A stretch of DNA of 64,000 bases from Actinomycetes bacterium (GCA_025363815.1 JANYLB010000002.1:33149-97148); one strand, 5' to 3'; positions 26,264 to 35,245 are shown, numbered from the stretch's first letter. A program made the numbers and translations. Notes: a model not told the origin generated them from the sequence alone.

Positions 26264-27442
26264 TCAGACGATCCGGACCGGGAGGCGGCTGAAGCCGCGG
26301 ACGTTGGCGGAATGCACCCGTTCGAGACCGTCGTGGTCGATCTCGTACTCGCCGAGAACGGGGAGCAGTGTCTCGAGCGCGACGCGCGCCTCGAGGCGCG
26401 CCAGGCCAGCGCCGAGGCAGTGGTGGATGCCGTGGCCGAACGCGAGGTGACCGGCGGGGTTGCGGGTGATGTCGAGCTCGTCGGCCCGCTCCCATCGCCG
26501 TTCGTCGCGATTCGCCGACCCGAAGAGCAGGAGTCCCTTGCTCCCTTGCGGCAGGGTCACGCCGTGCAGGGTGACGTCTCGGGTGAGAAGGCGAGCGAGC
26601 GACTGCGTGCTGGTGTCGAAGCGGAGCACCTCTTCCACGCCGGCCGCGATCCGCGTCGGGTCGGCGAGCAGCTTGGCTCGTTGATCGGGAAAGGCGTGCA
26701 GCCAGAACACGGCGTTGCCGAGCAGCTTCGTCGTCGTCTCGTTGCCGGCGATCAGGAGGAGAAAGCAGAAGCCGAGGATTTCGCTGTGCGTGAGGTCGGT
26801 GTCGCCCTCGCCCGCGGCGAGCAGGGCACTCACGAGGTCGCCGCCCGGGTCGTTGCGACGATCGGTGATGAGATGTTCAAAGTACGCGTAGAGCTTCATC
26901 GCGCCGTCGATTCCGGCGGGGGTGATCTGGGAATCACCCGGCTCGCGGTGGAGCATGGCGTCGGAGTGGCCACGCAGCTCGTCCTGCTCGGCGCGGGGGA
27001 CGCCGAGCATCTCGCTGATCACAGCCATCGGGAGCCGGGCCGCGAAGTCGCCGACCACATCGATGGAGTCGCGGTCGCGAAATGGCTTGATGAGTTCGGC
27101 CGACAACCAACGGATCGGATCTTCGAGGGCGGCGACCCGCTTGGGGGTGAAGGCCCGACTCACCAGGCCGCGCAGGCGCGTGTGGCGTGGCGGATCGGTT
27201 TCGATCAGCATCGGCTCGACTGCCTCGGCCCGTCGTTCGAGCGTGATTCCGCCCGAGGACGAGAACGTCAATGTGTTGTTCAGCGCGGCGCGAACGTCAT
27301 CGTCGCGCGAGAGAGCCCAGAAGCCGTGCTCCGGATCCAGGTACGCGGGCGCGCCATCGCGCAAGCGACGGTAGAGCGGATACGGGTCTTCGTGGATCTC
27401 GTATGCGAACGGATCGAACCGAACGGGTTGGTTGGCGGTCAC
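26264..27442 (-). CDS. cytochrome P450
   Basis: A 392-residue P450. The N-terminal PYPLYRRLRDGAPAY, the I-helix LLLIAGNETTTK, ExxR in EEVLRF, and haem loop FGHGIHHCLGAGLAR with axial Cys342 are all present and canonical. It resembles CYP107/CYP105-like soluble bacterial enzymes more than the other two P450s in the window. GTG start. Its start codon lies only eleven bases from the stop of the HlyIII gene upstream, so cotranscription is likely. Substrate unknown. Confidence 0.93.
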   Translation of the reverse strand: MTANQPVRFDPFAYEIHEDPYPLYRRLRDGAPAYLDPEHGFWALSRDDDVRAALNNTLTFSSSGGITLERRAEAVEPMLIETDPPRHTRLRGLVSRAFTPKRVAALEDPIRWLSAELIKPFRDRDSIDVVGDFAARLPMAVISEMLGVPRAEQDELRGHSDAMLHREPGDSQITPAGIDGAMKLYAYFEHLITDRRNDPGGDLVSALLAAGEGDTDLTHSEILGFCFLLLIAGNETTTKLLGNAVFWLHAFPDQRAKLLADPTRIAAGVEEVLRFDTSTQSLARLLTRDVTLHGVTLPQGSKGLLLFGSANRDERRWERADELDITRNPAGHLAFGHGIHHCLGAGLARLEARVALETLLPVLGEYEIDHDGLERVHSANVRGFSRLPVRIV

Positions 27443-27452
27443 CGGGCCGACA

Positions 27453-28118
27453 TCACTGGATCGAGAGCAGTCGGACTATTGCGGTGTAGTGGCAGGCCAA
27501 CGCAGCGATCACGCACGCGTGAAAGATCTCGTGGTAGCCGAACGTCTGGGGCCACGGATCCGGCCGCCGGGTCGCGTGCATGATCGCCCCGCCCGTGTAG
27601 AGGACGCCACCGGCGAAGATGAGCGCGACCGTGACCACTCCGGCGTTGATCCAGAGATCGGGAATCGCGATCACTGCGACCCAGCCGAGCGTCACGTAGA
27701 CCGCAGTCACGTATCCCTTGGGAGGATGGATCGGAAGCCACTCGAACGCGATTCCGGCGATCGTCCCCGTCCAGACCAGCACGAGCACGACGGTCGCCCA
27801 CCCACTGCTCATTCCGATGAGCGCGACCGCGGTGTAGGTGCCCGCAATCATCAGGAAGATCGTGGTGTGGTCGAGTTGTAGGAGCCGTTCGGTGGCCGTG
27901 AGCGACCAATTGCCACGGTGGAGGAGGGCGCTCACCCCGAGCATCGCGCTCGCGGCCAGCGCGAAGACCGCGGCGGCGAAGCGGGGCACCCCGTTGGGCG
28001 CGTAAGCGACGAGAGCGATGCCGGCGATCACCGAGAATACGAAGCCGTACATGTGCAGGACCCCGCGGAGGCGGGGCTTGTTGGTGACCGTTAGTAGGGG
28101 GGAACGGTGTTCAGCCAC
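27453..28118 (-). CDS. hemolysin III / AdipoR-family membrane protein
   Basis: A 221-residue seven-helix membrane protein of the HlyIII/PAQR family. The zinc-binding pattern is present: SALLHRGNWS after the second helix, QLDHTTIFLMIAGTY, and the C-terminal GYHEIFHACVIAALACHYTAI. Eukaryotic relatives are ceramidase-like hydrolases; bacterial ones probably act in membrane lipid homeostasis, but this is not established. The GTG at 28118 is chosen as giving a normal N-terminal tail; an in-frame TTG lies ten codons upstream. Confidence 0.85.
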   Translation of the reverse strand: MAEHRSPLLTVTNKPRLRGVLHMYGFVFSVIAGIALVAYAPNGVPRFAAAVFALAASAMLGVSALLHRGNWSLTATERLLQLDHTTIFLMIAGTYTAVALIGMSSGWATVVLVLVWTGTIAGIAFEWLPIHPPKGYVTAVYVTLGWVAVIAIPDLWINAGVVTVALIFAGGVLYTGGAIMHATRRPDPWPQTFGYHEIFHACVIAALACHYTAIVRLLSIQ

Positions 28119-28140
28119 GTCTCCGACGCTACCGGCTCCG

Positions 28141-28920
28141 TCAGTCAAGAGGGCGAGGCGCGACGGGTTGCACCTCGATCGTGTCGAAGTGCACCCCCGG
28201 CGGCGTCGTGACTGCGAGCACCACCGCCCGCGCGACATCGGAGGGGTCCATCACGCCCCAGTGGCGCTGGTTACCGAAGTGCTGCCAGCGTTCGACCAAC
28301 GCGCCGAACTGTTGCGGGTCGCCCCACTCGGATGCGAAGTCGGTTATTGTCGGTCCGACCCGCACCGTCGTGACCCGAATCCCCGTCCCCTCGACCTCGT
28401 AGGCGAGCCCGCGGGCGATGTGTTCCGCCGCTGCCTTCGTCGCGCCATAGGTGACGAGCCCGGGCCGGGGGTTGTGCACGGCGTCGGAGGAGATGAACAC
28501 CACATCGCCGGGAGCGTTCGCGGCGAGCAGGCGAGCGACCACCGCCCGGCTCGGGAGCAACGCGCCGAGCACGTTGGTTGCGAGCATGTCGCGCAGCCGG
28601 TCGGGGTCGACCGCGGCGATGTCGCCGGGCCAGGCGCAGCCCGCGTTGTTGACGAGCACGTCGATGGGCCCGAGCGCGTCGGTCGCGTTTGCGGCGAAGG
28701 TCTCCACCGAATCGGGATCGGTCACGTCGAGCGGCTGCACGAACGCGGTGCCGCCGGCGTCGGTGACCCTGGTCGCCGTCTCGCCAAGCGCGTCGATGCG
28801 GCGGGCGCCGACCGCGACCCTCCAGCCGAGCTCGCCGAACGCGACCGCGATGGCTCGCCCGATTCCGGCCGACGCACCCGTGACGAGCGCGGTCCGGGCC
28901 CGGTTCTCAACTGACGTCAT
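28141..28920 (-). CDS. short-chain dehydrogenase/reductase
   Basis: A 259-residue SDR with TGASAGIG cofactor motif, NNAG, and catalytic Ser in VFISSDAV with YGATK, all in classical spacing. The C-terminal VGPTITDFASEW and the helix before VQPVAPRPLD vary from biosynthetic SDRs. Its ATG overlaps the stop of the TPP-fold gene (ATGA), so the two are translationally coupled. Probably oxidises a hydroxyl group in the same pathway as the adjacent thiolase-type enzyme, which is inference from position. Confidence 0.9.
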   Translation of the reverse strand: MTSVENRARTALVTGASAGIGRAIAVAFGELGWRVAVGARRIDALGETATRVTDAGGTAFVQPLDVTDPDSVETFAANATDALGPIDVLVNNAGCAWPGDIAAVDPDRLRDMLATNVLGALLPSRAVVARLLAANAPGDVVFISSDAVHNPRPGLVTYGATKAAAEHIARGLAYEVEGTGIRVTTVRVGPTITDFASEWGDPQQFGALVERWQHFGNQRHWGVMDPSDVARAVVLAVTTPPGVHFDTIEVQPVAPRPLD

Positions 28921-29834
28921 ATCCACGCCACGACCGGTCCGGCGGCTTCGATCAGGTCCTTCGTTCGGGTCCAGTCGACATCGTCTCCCCACACCTCGAC
29001 GCGTATCGGATCGGGCGCGGCGTCGAGCACGGCACGGGTCGTTTCGTCGACGGGATCGGTGGTCACCGCGATCGCGTTCTTGCCGCGGAGAGTCGCCGCG
29101 AGCGCGAGGGCAGCGGCGATGCCGGGCTTCGAGACAGCAGGCACGCAGATGCTCCCGGGCTGGTTGGTCGGGAAGGTGCGGGCCAGCCACAGGCCGGCTG
29201 GGCCGGGCTGGCCGAACACGATGGCATCGGGATCGAGTGACTGCTTGAGGTCCATCACCGCGCGTGCCGGATGGCGCGGTAGCGATTCGTCGACGTAGCC
29301 AGGCTGAGCCACGGCGGCGATCCTTGCATAGAGATTGTTGGGTTCAATCGGGAGCGAACGCGGATCGGTGTACGTCGGGAGGGCCTCGAGGAACTTCGGA
29401 GGCACCTCGACCACCGGAGCGAGCGCGTAACGCTCGGGTGGTGACTCGACGGGGTCGATCCCTGTAGCGAGGATCAGGTCGTAGTCGGAGAAGCCGAGCA
29501 GCGTGAAATCGTCGGCCTGGAGCCCGCAGGTTCCCATGTGATGCGGGCTGTCCCATTCGAATGCGCCTTTGGCCCCCCAGGTATTCGCCACCGGCGCGTT
29601 GAAGTGCGCGGCGGCGGCTCGGAGCCCGGGAAGGTGGCCTCGGAGCACGCCGGGCCCGGCAAGGATCACGATCCGTTCACCGTGGATCGAGTATTCGACG
29701 AGCTCGCTGGTCCGGTACCAGGGTGTTCCGAGCGCGACGTCGAACGCGGCGGGGACCTCGACGTCGTCGAATTCGCGGGCGAGCTCGGGCGACAGGTCGC
29801 GCAGCAGGTCGCCGATCGTCATCGGGGTGGGCAT
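28917..29834 (-). CDS. truncated, probably non-catalytic TPP-enzyme-fold protein
   Basis: About 305 residues related to acetolactate-synthase-type enzymes but incomplete. Residues about 35-125 match the central domain (RIVILAGPGVLRGHLPGL, GAKGAFEWDSPHHMGTCGL, DYDLILATGIDP). The second half resembles the PP domain (DAIVFGQPGPAGLWLARTF, PAVSKPGIAAALALAATLRG), yet where GDG and the NN of the TPP/Mg site should be it reads TTDPVDETT and WGDDVDW. The N-terminal PYR domain with the catalytic Glu is absent. It may be a structural or regulatory protein. Start uncertain: ATG 29834 taken, GTG 29852 or 29900 possible. Coupled to the SDR. Confidence 0.7.
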   Translation of the reverse strand: MPTPMTIGDLLRDLSPELAREFDDVEVPAAFDVALGTPWYRTSELVEYSIHGERIVILAGPGVLRGHLPGLRAAAAHFNAPVANTWGAKGAFEWDSPHHMGTCGLQADDFTLLGFSDYDLILATGIDPVESPPERYALAPVVEVPPKFLEALPTYTDPRSLPIEPNNLYARIAAVAQPGYVDESLPRHPARAVMDLKQSLDPDAIVFGQPGPAGLWLARTFPTNQPGSICVPAVSKPGIAAALALAATLRGKNAIAVTTDPVDETTRAVLDAAPDPIRVEVWGDDVDWTRTKDLIEAAGPVVAWI

Positions 29835-29926
29835 CTCGATCGCTGCGCTCACTACCCGGCCGGTTCCGGGCGCGACGCGCGGGGGGCTCGCTCGCTCCAC
29901 ATGGGCCGAGGCTAGAGTCCCGGCCC

Positions 29927-31090
29927 GTGTCGCGCCGGGTATGTGTCGTGGGAATCGGGCTGTCCGACGGACCGAAGACGCCCGAGCTGACCGGGATCAT
30001 GCTCGAGGTGCAGGCCTTCGGCCGAGCCCTCGCGGATGCCGGTCTCACCAAGGACGAGGTCGGCGGGCTGGCGTCAGCCGGCTACGGCGGCCTGCACGAG
30101 GTCCAGCTCGCCGAGTATCTGGGGATGCAGCCACGCTGGCTCGACTCCACGTCGGTCGGCGGGTCGAGCTTCGAGTTCCACCTGCTGCACGCCTACCGCG
30201 CGATCGAGGCGGGCGACGTCGACACCGTTGCCATCGTATACGGCAACAACGAGCTCTCGGCCGCCGGTCGTTCGCTCGGAACCGGCCGTAGCGGAGGTGG
30301 CGCGGGCGCGATGCCGTTGCCGATGAGCTATGAGTTGTCGACCGGACTCACGCTCGTCGGCGCGTACGCGATGGCCGCACGGCGCCACATGTACGAGTAC
30401 GGCACGACGTCTGAGCAGCTCGCGTCGATAGCGGTGCAGATCCGAGAGCATGCGGCTCGAAATCCGAATGCGATGTACCGCGATCCCATCACCGTCGACG
30501 ACGTGCTCGCCTCCAGGCTCGTCGCCGACCCGCTGCACAAGCTCGACTGCTGCGTGGTGTCCGACGGCGGGTGCGCCATCATCCTGACCACAGAGGACCG
30601 AGCGCGGGATCTGGCGCACCGCCCGGTCTATGTGCGGGGCGCGGCCGCGGGAATGACCCATCATTCGATACAGGCGATGCCCGACCTCACCGCCACAGCC
30701 GGTGCGTTCACGGGGCGCAAAGCGTTCGCCGACGCCGGAATCTCGGCGGCCGATGTCGACACGTTCCAGATGTACGATTCGTTCACCTACACGGTGCTCG
30801 TCTGCCTCGAAGACCTCGGCTTCTGCGCCAAAGGCGAGGGCGGACCGTTCGCCGAGTCGGGTGCGCTGCGCCTCGGTGGCGCGCTGCCGACCAACACCGA
30901 CGGTGGTGGTCTCTCGGCTACCCACCCGGGGATGCGGGGCCTGTTTCTGCTGTGCGAGGCATCTCGACAGCTACGGGGTGAGGCCGGTGATTCTCAGGTC
31001 GAGGGCGCCGAGATCGCGGTCGCGCACGGCTCCGGCGGCTGGCTGTCGACCATGGGCACTGTCGTCCTGGGCACCGAGCCCGTCCGATGA
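29927..31090 (+). CDS. SCP-x/Ltp2-type thiolase-fold protein (acetyl-CoA acetyltransferase or retro-aldolase)
   Basis: A 387-residue thiolase-superfamily protein. The usual nucleophilic Cys region reads STSVGGSSFEFHLLHAY and lacks Cys, while CCVVSDGGCAIILTTEDRA, MYDSFTYTVLVCLEDLGFC, NTDGGGLSATHPGMRG and AHGSGGW match the SCP-x/Ltp2 branch. Ltp2 enzymes are retro-aldolases that remove propionyl-CoA from steroid side chains and act in complex with DUF35 proteins; one follows 38 bases downstream. GTG start, divergent from the TPP-fold gene. Thiolase activity is doubtful without the Cys. Confidence 0.85.
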   Translation: MSRRVCVVGIGLSDGPKTPELTGIMLEVQAFGRALADAGLTKDEVGGLASAGYGGLHEVQLAEYLGMQPRWLDSTSVGGSSFEFHLLHAYRAIEAGDVDTVAIVYGNNELSAAGRSLGTGRSGGGAGAMPLPMSYELSTGLTLVGAYAMAARRHMYEYGTTSEQLASIAVQIREHAARNPNAMYRDPITVDDVLASRLVADPLHKLDCCVVSDGGCAIILTTEDRARDLAHRPVYVRGAAAGMTHHSIQAMPDLTATAGAFTGRKAFADAGISAADVDTFQMYDSFTYTVLVCLEDLGFCAKGEGGPFAESGALRLGGALPTNTDGGGLSATHPGMRGLFLLCEASRQLRGEAGDSQVEGAEIAVAHGSGGWLSTMGTVVLGTEPVR

Positions 31091-31128
31091 CGGGTCTTCC
31101 ACCAACTCACGCGGGTGGAGGGTGACGG

Positions 31129-31566
31129 ATGGCTGAGCCTGAGATCCCGAAGTACCTGATCCCGCAGATCCAGCCGGAGGCGGCCGAGTTCTGGGCCGGA
31201 ACGGTGCGGGGCGAGCTGCGGGTCCAGCGGTGCATGACCTGTGGACTCCACCAGCACTACCCGCGCTCGGTGTGTTCGCACTGCGGACTGGGTTCACTGG
31301 ACGCGGGCACGATCGAGTGGGTCACCGCCGCGGGGACGGGGATCGTTCACAGCTTCACCGTGATCCGCCAGCACGGCATCCCACCGTTTCGTACCGACGT
31401 GCCGTTCGTTGTCGCGCTCGTCGATCTGACCGAGCAGGGCGCGCGCATTCTCGGCCGCATGCCCTCGATCGATCCTGGTGACGCGCGCATCGCGATGACG
31501 GTGCGTGCGATGTTCCTGCCCGCGTCCGCCGACGTCGCGTTCGTCGAGTTCGAGCCGGAGGGCTAG
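31129..31566 (+). CDS. DUF35 OB-fold / zinc-ribbon acyl-CoA-associated protein
   Basis: A 145-residue protein with an N-terminal helix (EAAEFWAGTVRGELRVQRC), a rubredoxin-like zinc ribbon Cys35-x2-Cys38...Cys49-x2-Cys52, and a C-terminal OB fold (GTGIVHSFTVIRQ, PFVVALVDLTEQGARILGRM). DUF35 proteins associate with SCP-x thiolases, where they stimulate or stabilise the enzyme (ChsH2-Ltp2 complex). Placement directly behind the Ltp2-like gene supports such a complex. The ATG has GGAGGG upstream. Confidence 0.9.
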   Translation: MAEPEIPKYLIPQIQPEAAEFWAGTVRGELRVQRCMTCGLHQHYPRSVCSHCGLGSLDAGTIEWVTAAGTGIVHSFTVIRQHGIPPFRTDVPFVVALVDLTEQGARILGRMPSIDPGDARIAMTVRAMFLPASADVAFVEFEPEG

Positions 31567-31575
31567 CTCGGCGCG

Positions 31576-32814
31576 CTACCCGAGTGCGCCGGCCTCGCGC
31601 AGCGCCGCGACGCGCGCGTCGTCGTAGCCGAGTAGATCGCGTAGAACGGCGTCGGTGTGCTGGCCGAGCTCCGGGGCCTTGCTCACGGGTGGCTGGCGGA
31701 GTCCGCTGATCTTGATCGGAAGGGGGAGCTGGTCGGCCCCCAGCTGGCTCGCCGGCAGCCACTCGAGTCGGTTCCGGAACTGCGGATCGTCGGCAAGGGT
31801 CTTAGGCGTGTTCACCGGCGCGAGCGGCACATTGAACTCGATTCCGAAGCTGATCCACCCGGTGGTCGTCTTGGTCTTGAAGATCTCGGTCAGCTCGCGT
31901 TGCATCTCTCGGTTCCCACGGGCGTGATCGCCGTATTGCGAGCCCGGCCAGCGCTCGAAAAGCTCGATCCGACCGACGGCGTCGCAGAAGTTCTTCCAGA
32001 ACGCTTGCTCCGACGCCATGAACAGCACGTAGCCGTCTGCCGAGGCATACACCTGGTATCTGACGCCACCGTGCATCCCTCGGATCGCCGGCTCCCGCCG
32101 TTCGTAGTTGTCGGCCTTGTTGCCGGTGACCTCCGACTCGGGGCGTTCGTAGGCGCGGTAGGTCTCACTGCGGTACCAGTCGAACGCGGCGGCCGCGTCG
32201 GACTGCGCGAGCTCCATCTGGCAACCATCGCCGGTCGCCCGGGCCGAGATCACGCCTGCGAGAATTCCGAGAGCACCGTAGAGCGGCCCGGCGAAGATCC
32301 CGATGCCGACGTGGTCGGGCATGGCGACGAAGCCCTCGTCGTCGATCTCGGGGGTGAAGATCCCGGCCCAGGCGTCGAACGCGATGCCGTGGGCGGCGAG
32401 GTCTCGGTAGGGGCCGGTGGCGCCATAGCCAGAGATGGTGCAGAACACGATCTTTGGGTTGATCTCACGCAGCTGGTCGAAGCCGAGGCCCCGACGGTCG
32501 AGGCCTCCCGGGCGCATGGCCTCGACGACAACGTCGGCCTTGGTGACCAGATCGAGGAAGATCGACCGGCCCTCTTCTGCGCGCAGGTCGAGAACGACGC
32601 TCTGTTTGCCTCGGTTGATGTGGAGGTGCATCAGGGAGACGCCCTCGACGATCGGCCAAGTCATCTGGCGCACGTAGTCGCCCGCTGGGGGCTCGATCTT
32701 GATGACGTCGGCACCGAGGTCGGCGAGGGCGCCGGTGATCGCGGCGGGTCCGAGCATGGAGACCTCGATGACGCGGACGCCCGCGAGGAGACCTCGAGAA
32801 CCGGTTTCACCCAT
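31576..32814 (-). CDS. CaiB/BaiF family CoA-transferase
   Basis: A 412-residue family III CoA-transferase. RVIEVSMLGPAAITGALADLGADVIKIEPP is the standard start, followed by NRGKQSVVLDLRAEEGR, DVVVEAMRPGGLDRRGLGFDQL and TISGYGATGPYRDLAAHGIAFDAW; the catalytic Asp lies in the family's central region. These enzymes move CoA between carboxylic acids via an enzyme-bound anhydride. The ATG at 32814 is chosen; an ATG ten codons upstream (32844) is possible. It is divergent from the TetR gene across operator O3. Confidence 0.9.
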   Translation of the reverse strand: MGETGSRGLLAGVRVIEVSMLGPAAITGALADLGADVIKIEPPAGDYVRQMTWPIVEGVSLMHLHINRGKQSVVLDLRAEEGRSIFLDLVTKADVVVEAMRPGGLDRRGLGFDQLREINPKIVFCTISGYGATGPYRDLAAHGIAFDAWAGIFTPEIDDEGFVAMPDHVGIGIFAGPLYGALGILAGVISARATGDGCQMELAQSDAAAAFDWYRSETYRAYERPESEVTGNKADNYERREPAIRGMHGGVRYQVYASADGYVLFMASEQAFWKNFCDAVGRIELFERWPGSQYGDHARGNREMQRELTEIFKTKTTTGWISFGIEFNVPLAPVNTPKTLADDPQFRNRLEWLPASQLGADQLPLPIKISGLRQPPVSKAPELGQHTDAVLRDLLGYDDARVAALREAGALG

Positions 32815-32887
32815 GCGTGCCGCTCTCGGCCTGTCGCGACTCATTGGTCAGATATCTGTGTTCGTTCACCGCGGGCACGTTAGCGAC

Positions 32888-32910
32888 GAATCTGACGGGG
32901 AGTCAGATTC
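32888..32910. promoter_or_regulatory. TetR-type operator palindrome O3 (N5 class), TetR/CoA-transferase intergenic
   Basis: Perfect nine-base arms GAATCTGAC and GTCAGATTC around a five-base spacer GGGGA, 17 bases upstream of the TetR ATG and 73 bases upstream of the divergent CoA-transferase ATG. The position between a TetR gene and a divergent enzyme gene is the classic autoregulation layout. The CTGAC-N5-GTCAG core links it to O1 and O2. Confidence 0.82.
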
Positions 32911-32927
32911 CTGCCTACGCTCCGCCG

Positions 32928-33560
32928 ATGTCGAGCACGGATCCGCCAGTCGCGCTCGACGGACGGTCGCTGGGCAAACGCGGGGCATTGACCCGGCGGC
33001 GTCTTCTCGACGCGACTGCAGAACTGCTCGAGACCCACGGTGTGCGCGACGTGAGGGTCGTCGACATAGCCCGGTCCGTCGGCACGTCTCCCGCGACCTT
33101 CTACCAGTACTTCCGCGACGTCGAAGAGGCTGTGCTCGCGCTGGCCGAAGAGGTGGGGGAGCAGGCATCGCCCCTGAGTGAGCTGCTGGAGCGCCCATGG
33201 AAGGGCGAGGTCGGGCTCGATCTCGCCCGCGAGCTTGTCGACGCGTTCATCACCTACTGGGACCGCCACCGCGCGGTTCTGCGTACCCGCAACCTCGCGG
33301 CCCAAGAGGGCGACCAACGGTTCCGCGACGTGCGCAACGGCGCGCTACGGCCGCTCACCGAGGGTTTCGCCCGCAAGGTCGCGTGCGACGGGCCGCCGGA
33401 GCTGTCTCCATACGCGGCCGCGGCGGCAGTGGTGGCGATGATGGAGCGGCTCGCCGCGTTCCACGTAGACATCGGCGAGCGCTACGGCACGAGCCGGGCC
33501 GAAGTCGTCGAGACCACCGCGTGGATCATCTACCGGACGGTGACCCGAAGCCCGAGCTGA
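32928..33560 (+). CDS. TetR-family regulator, candidate regulator of the CTGAC..GTCAG operators
   Basis: A 210-residue repressor. The HTH domain spans about 20-65: GALTRRRLLDATAELLETHG, VRVVDIARSVGTSPATFYQYF, then VEEAVLALAEE. The C-terminal ligand domain has conserved-looking RHRAVLRTRNLAAQEGDQRF and WIIYRTV, as in KstR-type lipid regulators. The ATG is 17 bases from operator O3 and the gene has little leader. It likely represses itself and the CoA-transferase, releasing upon acyl-CoA binding. Control of the more distant operators is inference from sequence similarity. Confidence 0.92.
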   Translation: MSSTDPPVALDGRSLGKRGALTRRRLLDATAELLETHGVRDVRVVDIARSVGTSPATFYQYFRDVEEAVLALAEEVGEQASPLSELLERPWKGEVGLDLARELVDAFITYWDRHRAVLRTRNLAAQEGDQRFRDVRNGALRPLTEGFARKVACDGPPELSPYAAAAAVVAMMERLAAFHVDIGERYGTSRAEVVETTAWIIYRTVTRSPS

Positions 33561-33569
33561 GGTCGCCGG

Positions 33570-35108
33570 TCAACCCGACGGGTGCGCGGTGATCTCGAGC
33601 TCACGCCCGAATACCTTCTCGAACAGCTCACGCTTGCGCCGGGCGCCCCAGAGCTCGAGCTCGGGGTCGCTGCCGGCCTCGAGCCGCAGGAGCACCAGCG
33701 ATGGTCCGACACGCGCCGCGACATGCTCGACGACCTGGTGACGGCTGCGGTCGAGTCCGTCGGCGATCCGCAACAACGACACGAGACGCCGGACGCGGTC
33801 CCGCCGTTCCTCGTCGAGGGCCCCGACCAGGTCGTCGCTTGCCTTGGGCTCACCGCGTCGGTGCCAACGGACAAGCGCGGTGAGTATCACGATCTCTTCG
33901 GGGTCGAAGCCGCGGAGACCGCCGTGGTACACGAGATAGGCGGCGTGGCGGTCGTGGCCCTCGTGCGCAACATGCTCGCCGATGTCGTGGAGCAGCGCGG
34001 CGTACTCGAGCAGCTCGCGATCGCCGCCGCCGAGCCCGTGCAGCTCGCGGGTCTGGTCGAACAGCTCGAGCGCCAACGCGGCAACGTGACGCGAGTGCTC
34101 TTCGGGCCATGAGCATCGACGCGCCAGCGACTGGACAGCCGCACGCCGGATAGCGCGCGGGTCGTCGGACCAGTCGGCCGGATCGTGGCGACCGATCGCG
34201 TCGAGGACGATTCCTTCGCGCAAGGACCACTCGCTGACGGTCAGCTCGTCGACGTCGAACAGCTCGATCGCAGTGGCGAGAAACATCGAGCCGGCGACGA
34301 TCAGATCGACCCGCCGGGCCTCGAGACCTTCCATGCGCTTTCGTTCGCTCGGCGTCGAGGCGAGAATGTCTTTGTGGAGCGCGAGGAACTCGTCGCTCGA
34401 TACCGAGAGCTGGTTGAACGATGCCGGTACGTTCTCGGTGCGCCGTGCGGCAGTCATCTTGGCGAGGTCTTCGAGCGTGCCGCTGCTGCCGATGGTCATC
34501 TTGGTTTCGAAGCGGGCGACGGTGACTGCAATGGGCGCGAGCACGTCGACGAGGTGTCGGCGCAGGCGTCGGCGATCAGACTTCGAAAGCGGATCGGAGC
34601 GCACGTACTCGGCGGTCAGTCGGGCCACGCCGAGGCGCTCGCTGGTTCTCCAGGCGAGCCCGGTGGAGTCGCCGACCATGATCTCTGCGCTGCCGCCACC
34701 GAGATCGAAGCAGAGGGCGGGACCCGGGTCGATCAAAACGGCCGCGCGGACGGCCCCGAAGATCAGTCGCGCCTCTTCCAGCCCACTGATCACATCGACG
34801 GTGACGCCGGCCTCGGTCTCGATCCGGGCGACCACCTCATCGCCATTGGCGGCGGTGCGCAGCGCGCTGGTGGCGCAGGCCAGGATCTCCGTCGCGCCGG
34901 CGGCCTCTGCGAGCAGGCGAAACCTCCGGACGGTTCGCACCGCGGCGTCGGCCGCCTCGGGGGTGACGATGCCTTCACGGCTCACGACGTCACCGAGCCG
35001 GAGCATCTCCTTCTCCTGGACCAGGGCGACGAAAGTCGCGTTGGCCTCCACCTCGGCGACGACGAGGTGGAACGAGTTGCTGCCGAGGTCGAGGGCGGCG
35101 ATCCGCAC
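33570..35108 (-). CDS. Ppx/GppA phosphatase with C-terminal HD domain
   Basis: A 512-residue exopolyphosphatase/pppGpp-phosphohydrolase relative. ALDLGSNSFHLVVAEV is the N-terminal actin-like phosphate-1 motif, FDLGGGSAEIMV the phosphate-2 motif, and SSGTLEDL the adenosine-type motif. The C-terminal third has an HD-like domain with LLHDIGEHVAHEGHDRH, giving the long E. coli-like architecture rather than the short actinobacterial Ppx2. It degrades polyphosphate or converts pppGpp to ppGpp. GTG start. Convergent with the TetR gene. Confidence 0.92.
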   Translation of the reverse strand: MRIAALDLGSNSFHLVVAEVEANATFVALVQEKEMLRLGDVVSREGIVTPEAADAAVRTVRRFRLLAEAAGATEILACATSALRTAANGDEVVARIETEAGVTVDVISGLEEARLIFGAVRAAVLIDPGPALCFDLGGGSAEIMVGDSTGLAWRTSERLGVARLTAEYVRSDPLSKSDRRRLRRHLVDVLAPIAVTVARFETKMTIGSSGTLEDLAKMTAARRTENVPASFNQLSVSSDEFLALHKDILASTPSERKRMEGLEARRVDLIVAGSMFLATAIELFDVDELTVSEWSLREGIVLDAIGRHDPADWSDDPRAIRRAAVQSLARRCSWPEEHSRHVAALALELFDQTRELHGLGGGDRELLEYAALLHDIGEHVAHEGHDRHAAYLVYHGGLRGFDPEEIVILTALVRWHRRGEPKASDDLVGALDEERRDRVRRLVSLLRIADGLDRSRHQVVEHVAARVGPSLVLLRLEAGSDPELELWGARRKRELFEKVFGRELEITAHPSG

Positions 35109-35187
35109 GGGCCGAGCGTAGGCCGGAGCTGGAGTAGGTCGATCAAAGCAGGAAGTGTTGCTTCGTCGGCACCGGCCGCGGAGTTAG

Positions 35188-35203
35188 CTGACACCAACGT
35201 CAG
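35188..35203. promoter_or_regulatory. TetR-type operator palindrome O4 (N6 class)
   Basis: CTGAC-ACCAAC-GTCAG, five-base arms around six bases, 42 bases upstream of the aldehyde dehydrogenase ATG. It shares TGACAC with O7, O8 and O9. Confidence 0.6.
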
Positions 35204-35245
35204 GCGGGTAGCGTGGCGGTGTTATCCGTGGATTGGGGAGCCCAG

